The notes under the pieces are model-generated. The model saw only the letters and a program-made list of their open reading frames with translations. It made no database searches and was not told the origin of the DNA. A program made the position numbers and the translations under genes. Source: Solobacterium sp. UBA3691 (GTDB taxonomy: Bacteria; Bacillota_I; Bacilli_A; Erysipelotrichales; Erysipelotrichaceae). Taken from it: a stretch of DNA of 16,511 bases. Where the stretch lies: assembly GCA_002372175.1 (NCBI GenBank), contig DFIS01000078.1:15970-32480 (forward strand). The letters are read 5' to 3'. Below, piece by piece: positions 14,713 to 16,511 of the stretch; position 1 is the stretch's first letter, and each line of letters starts with the position of its first letter.

Positions 14713-15276
14713 ATGAAAAAGCTCATACTCGCAAGTCAGTCTCCCAGAAGACGTGAACTGCTTGAAAAATGCGGTATTCCCTTCACCGTGGAGGCCGCCG
14801 ATATCAACGAAACGATCGATCGCAGTGCCAAGATCACATCCGAGATCAAACGCCTGGCAGAAGCCAAAGCAGCCGCTGTCTTTGCCCTGCATCCCGACAG
14901 CATCGTGATCGGCAGTGATACTGTTGTCGTCGTCAACGGCAAGGTCATGGGCAAGCCGAAAGACCCGCAGGAAGCTGCAGAGATGCTTCATGATCTCTCA
15001 GACAATGTACATCAGGTGATCACCGGTCTCTGCATCATCAGTGCAAACAGAAAATACACCGATGTAACTGTCAGTGATGTCTATTTTGAAAAGATCAGCG
15101 ATGAAGAGATCAACGCATATACCGCTACCGATGAACCGTATGACAAAGCCGGAGCCTATGCCATCCAGGGCTGGGCAGGCAAATATATCAAACGCATAGA
15201 CGGTGATTACTATTCCATCGTCGGCTTCCCTCTCAGCATCGTATACAAAGAACTGAAAAACCTGTCCTTGTATTGA
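14713..15276 (+). CDS. maf: Maf-family nucleoside triphosphate pyrophosphatase (house-cleaning dTTP/UTP type)
   Basis: Hydrolyses non-canonical or excess nucleoside triphosphates to monophosphate and pyrophosphate in the cytosol; the YhdE branch acts on dTTP, UTP and modified bases. 187 aa, normal. Motifs: LILASQSPRRRELL (4-17), IGSDTVVVV with the metal-binding Asp69, GKPKD loop (80-84), EPYDKAGAYAIQG, and the C-terminal GDYYSIVGFPL. The Lys in YDKAGAYAIQ and the SQSPRR form fit the dTTP/UTP group. It diverges from the nucleotidyltransferase gene across 84 bp. No ribosome binding site is visible at the only reasonable ATG. Its stop codon overlaps the -35 box of the tRNA-Thr promoter. Confidence 0.93.
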   Translation: MKKLILASQSPRRRELLEKCGIPFTVEAADINETIDRSAKITSEIKRLAEAKAAAVFALHPDSIVIGSDTVVVVNGKVMGKPKDPQEAAEMLHDLSDNVHQVITGLCIISANRKYTDVTVSDVYFEKISDEEINAYTATDEPYDKAGAYAIQGWAGKYIKRIDGDYYSIVGFPLSIVYKELKNLSLY

Positions 15277-15300
15277 TTTCCTGTTGTTTTTTGGTATTAT
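15273..15300 (+). promoter_or_regulatory. Promoter of tRNA-Thr
   Basis: TTGATT (15273-15278), 16-bp spacer ending in TGG, then TATTAT (15295-15300): a fair -35 with an extended -10 box. The start would lie about 5 bases before the tRNA. The -35 box contains the maf stop codon. Confidence 0.6.
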
Positions 15301-15312
15301 ATATACGCTTAG

Positions 15313-15386
15313 GCCGCTTTAGTATAATGGCAATACGCAGCAATGGTAATGCTGAACTGGCAGTTCAATTCTGCCAAGCGGCACCA
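15313..15386 (+). tRNA. tRNA-Thr (anticodon GGT)
   Basis: Complete cloverleaf: acceptor GCCGCTT/AAGCGGC, discriminator A, encoded CCA; D-arm GTAT...ATAC; anticodon stem CAGCA/TGCTG around loop ATGGTAA, so the anticodon is GGU reading ACC/ACU; T-arm GGCAG-TTCAATT-CTGCC. 74 nt with CCA. It stands alone with its own promoter and terminator, and accessory-type sequence begins right after it. Confidence 0.94.
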
Positions 15387-15396
15387 TCAAGGTCAT

Positions 15397-15424
15397 AACC
15401 GCTCTTAACAGGGCGGTTTTCTTC
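15397..15424 (+). terminator. Intrinsic terminator of tRNA-Thr
   Basis: AACCGCTC and GGGCGGTT pair (one G-T) around TTAACA and are followed by TTCTTC. It lies 10 bases past the tRNA. Confidence 0.75.
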
Positions 15425-15434
15425 TTTATACGGT

Positions 15435-15501
15435 CTTATCCGGTGTTTAAGATGCTATATAGGTGCTTATCTGTGCCAATAAAATGACCCAAATGCTTAT
15501 C
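15435..15501 (+). repeat. Three CTTATC repeats at about 30-bp spacing
   Basis: CTTATC occurs at 15435-15440, 15466-15471 and 15496-15501, with similar flanks (GGTCTTATCCGG, GGTGCTTATCTG, AATGCTTATCGG). Spacing is 31 and 30 bp, about three helical turns. No gene covers this stretch unless the antitoxin frame were extended, which lacks a ribosome binding site. It may be a protein-binding array, such as integrase arm-type sites, or chance. Confidence 0.4.
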
Positions 15502-15530
15502 GGTTGGTCCGGAAGAGTATGCCACTCAGT

Positions 15531-15553
15531 AATGTATATACATTGTAATACAT
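15531..15553. promoter_or_regulatory. Candidate operator of the toxin-antitoxin operon
   Basis: AATGTATATACATT (15531-15544) is a perfect 14-bp palindrome made of ATGTAT and ATACAT. A second ATACAT at 15548-15553 repeats the half-site exactly 10 bp on, on the same face of the helix. It lies 32 bp before the antitoxin ATG. RelB-type ribbon-helix-helix proteins bind short palindromes of this kind to repress their own operon. A weak promoter (TTGTAA 15543-15548, TATTAT 15565-15570) overlaps it. Confidence 0.5.
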
Positions 15554-15585
15554 CTGTGTGTTATTATTATCTTGAGGTGATAGAA

Positions 15586-15876
15586 ATGACAGTAAAACAT
15601 GATTCCATGTATACAATGCGAATCAACAAAGAAATCAAAGAGAAAGCTGAAATTGTTGCCAGACAATCAGGACTCTCTTTGTCCGGTGTCGTAAAAGCAC
15701 TTTTTATCCAGATGAACGAAACAGGAGCTATCCCTTTTGATATCCGCCTGACACAGAATGTCAGATACCATGCCGCAATGGATACTTCTCATATGACACA
15801 TGATGAAATCATCGATAAGGCGATGAAAGAAGTGATCAATGAAAATATTGAAACCCTGAAGGTACTTGCCAAATGA
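15586..15876 (+). CDS. RelB/DinJ-family antitoxin
   Basis: 96-residue antitoxin. Residues 8-45 (SMYTMRINKEIKEKAEIVARQ, then SGLSLSGVVKALFIQ) form the ribbon-helix-helix DNA-binding domain of RelB/DinJ proteins; IPFDI (49-53) is a family signature after it. The C-terminal half (about 54-96) should wrap around and neutralise the toxin. The frame is open to 15463, but the ATG at 15586 has a GAGGTGA site 5 bases upstream and gives a family-length protein. Its TGA overlaps the toxin ATG (ATGA), fitting coupled, antitoxin-first expression. It probably represses its own promoter through the palindrome upstream. The usual partner of RelB/DinJ is a RelE/YafQ ribonuclease, whereas here it precedes a Doc toxin. 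Confidence 0.88.
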   Translation: MTVKHDSMYTMRINKEIKEKAEIVARQSGLSLSGVVKALFIQMNETGAIPFDIRLTQNVRYHAAMDTSHMTHDEIIDKAMKEVINENIETLKVLAK

Positions 15877-16250
15877 TTCTTCTAACCACGCAGGATATTC
15901 TTCGTCTGCATGAAGGTATCATCCAGGCAACCGGAGGTGAATCAGGCATCCGTGACTTAGGTATGATTGATTCTGCCGTAAACAGTATTTACGGTGGTTT
16001 TGACGATGTGGAACTATATCCCTCAATAGAAGAAAAAGCTGCCCGTTTATGCTTCGGACTGATCGTCAATCATGGATTTGTTGACGGGAACAAGCGTATT
16101 GGCACAGTCGCTATGCTCGTTTCCTTGAAGATAAACGGAATCAATATGGCTTATACTGACAGCGAACTGACTGATCTGATTCTGAAAGTGGCCAAACATG
16201 AGTCCGCTTATGATGAAATACTGGAATGGATTCATCAGAAAGAATGCTGA
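15873..16250 (+). CDS. doc: Doc-type (Fic fold) death-on-curing toxin
   Basis: 125-residue toxin of the Doc family, a Fic-fold kinase that in phage P1 phosphorylates EF-Tu and stops translation. The active-site motif HGFVDGNKRIG (67-77) has catalytic His67, Asp71, Asn73, Lys74 and Arg75; Lys in place of the second Gly of classical Fic (HxFxDGNGR) marks the Doc branch. N-terminal LTTQDILRLHEGII and the GLGMIDSAV-like stretch (RDLGMIDSAVNSIYGG) are typical. Length matches Doc (about 126 aa). All catalytic residues are present, so it should be active. The last 16 bases overlap a short convergent ORF. The usual antitoxin is Phd; the RelB-like partner here is less common. Confidence 0.92.
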   Translation: MILLTTQDILRLHEGIIQATGGESGIRDLGMIDSAVNSIYGGFDDVELYPSIEEKAARLCFGLIVNHGFVDGNKRIGTVAMLVSLKINGINMAYTDSELTDLILKVAKHESAYDEILEWIHQKEC

Positions 16251-16369
16251 TAAAACTGAATGTGTTGCGCTATATCTTCCGGATCCGGATCAGGGAACTC
16301 ACTTTCAAAGACAATGGAATCAATTACTCTCAAAAGATCACTTTTTGAAAGGACGATGTTTTCAGCCAT
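16235..16369 (-). CDS. 44-residue ORF of unknown function, convergent with doc
   Basis: The minus strand encodes 44 residues, starting MAENIVLSKSDLLRVIDSIV and ending QHIQFYQHSF, acidic in the middle (FESEFPDPDPEDI). A strong AAGGAGG site ends 4 bases before the ATG, which is the main support for it. Its 3' end overlaps doc by 16 bp in antisense. I do not recognise the family. It could be a real small protein, such as a regulator of the module, or the surviving 5' end of a gene cut by insertion. No promoter is visible between its ATG and the terminator upstream. Confidence 0.45.
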   Translation of the reverse strand: MAENIVLSKSDLLRVIDSIVFESEFPDPDPEDIAQHIQFYQHSF

Positions 16370-16398
16370 TTTTCCTCCTTCGGGGCAAATTACCCCAT

Positions 16399-16427
16399 AA
16401 AAAAACGCAGCAGTAGGTTTTGCTGCG
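16399..16427 (-). terminator. Intrinsic terminator upstream of the 44-residue ORF
   Basis: On the minus strand CGCAGCA and TGCTGCG form a seven-pair stem with an 8-base loop, followed by seven T. It would end a transcript coming from beyond the right edge, or act as an attenuator for the small ORF 30 bases downstream. The 84 bases to its right hold no gene I can support. Confidence 0.75.
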
Positions 16428-16511
16428 CATTTACACGATGTTAGAAATCTTGATGTCTGTGTATGTTTCTACACCCCTACAAACGAGAATTTATATGAGA
16501 ATATAACCTCT

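Noticed and set aside
15435..15501. Repeats as a CRISPR array
   Set aside because: Only about 6-9 bases are shared per unit, there are three units, and there is no conserved repeat of CRISPR length or cas gene.
15463..15585. 41-codon upstream extension of the antitoxin
   Set aside because: Reads through the repeats and the operator with no SD; the internal ATG at 15586 has one and gives the family length.
16469..16511. Possible 3' end of a minus-strand gene entering from the right edge
   Set aside because: Only 13 codons are open before a TAG and another frame has a stop as well; too short to support, though the terminator at 16399-16427 would fit such a gene.

Overview
The window looks like a piece of a low-to-mid GC Bacillota chromosome, probably Erysipelotrichia or a nearby lineage. 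The basis is the cdaA-cdaR-glmM cluster, a CssR/CssS-like two-component system, AGCS symporter, RelB/Doc-type module, tRNAs that encode CCA, TATAAT-type promoters with TGn extensions, and strong AAGGAGG-type ribosome binding sites. The lineage is an inference from gene content and recalled family resemblance; no search was run.

Left part (1-2242, all minus strand): the 5' portion of an aldo/keto reductase; a tRNA-Ser(GCU), tRNA-Asp(GUC), tRNA-Gly(GCC) operon with its own promoter and terminator; a small integral membrane protein; and an ORF in which the first 26 residues of an ABC-transporter ATPase are joined in frame to the tail of a DG-repeat membrane protein, apparently the scar of a deleted efflux operon. 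A plus-strand sodium:alanine symporter (2407-3792) follows, ending in a bidirectional terminator.

Central part (3826-13629, all minus strand): eight genes, each touching or overlapping the next except for a 36-bp gap after glmM. In transcription order they are cdaA (diadenylate cyclase with an unusually long C-terminal extension), cdaR, glmM, a CssR-like regulator, a CssS-like sensor kinase, an alpha/beta hydrolase, a membrane-anchored MurF-like ligase and a glycosylasparaginase-like Ntn hydrolase. An extended -10 promoter lies just before cdaA. Together they join c-di-AMP signalling, the committing step to UDP-GlcNAc, envelope-stress sensing and a Mur-ligase reaction. A 24-bp perfect palindrome separates glmM from the two-component genes and may mark a regulatory boundary.

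Right part: a sugar-phosphate nucleotidyltransferase (minus) and maf (plus) diverge from a short shared promoter region. Next come a solitary tRNA-Thr(GGU) with promoter and terminator, about 200 bp of AT-richer sequence with three regularly spaced CTTATC repeats and a palindromic operator candidate, and a RelB/DinJ-type antitoxin overlapping a Doc/Fic toxin. A 44-codon ORF with a strong ribosome binding site runs antisense into the toxin 3' end, just behind an intrinsic terminator. This last 1.1 kb has the look of an accessory insertion beside a tRNA.
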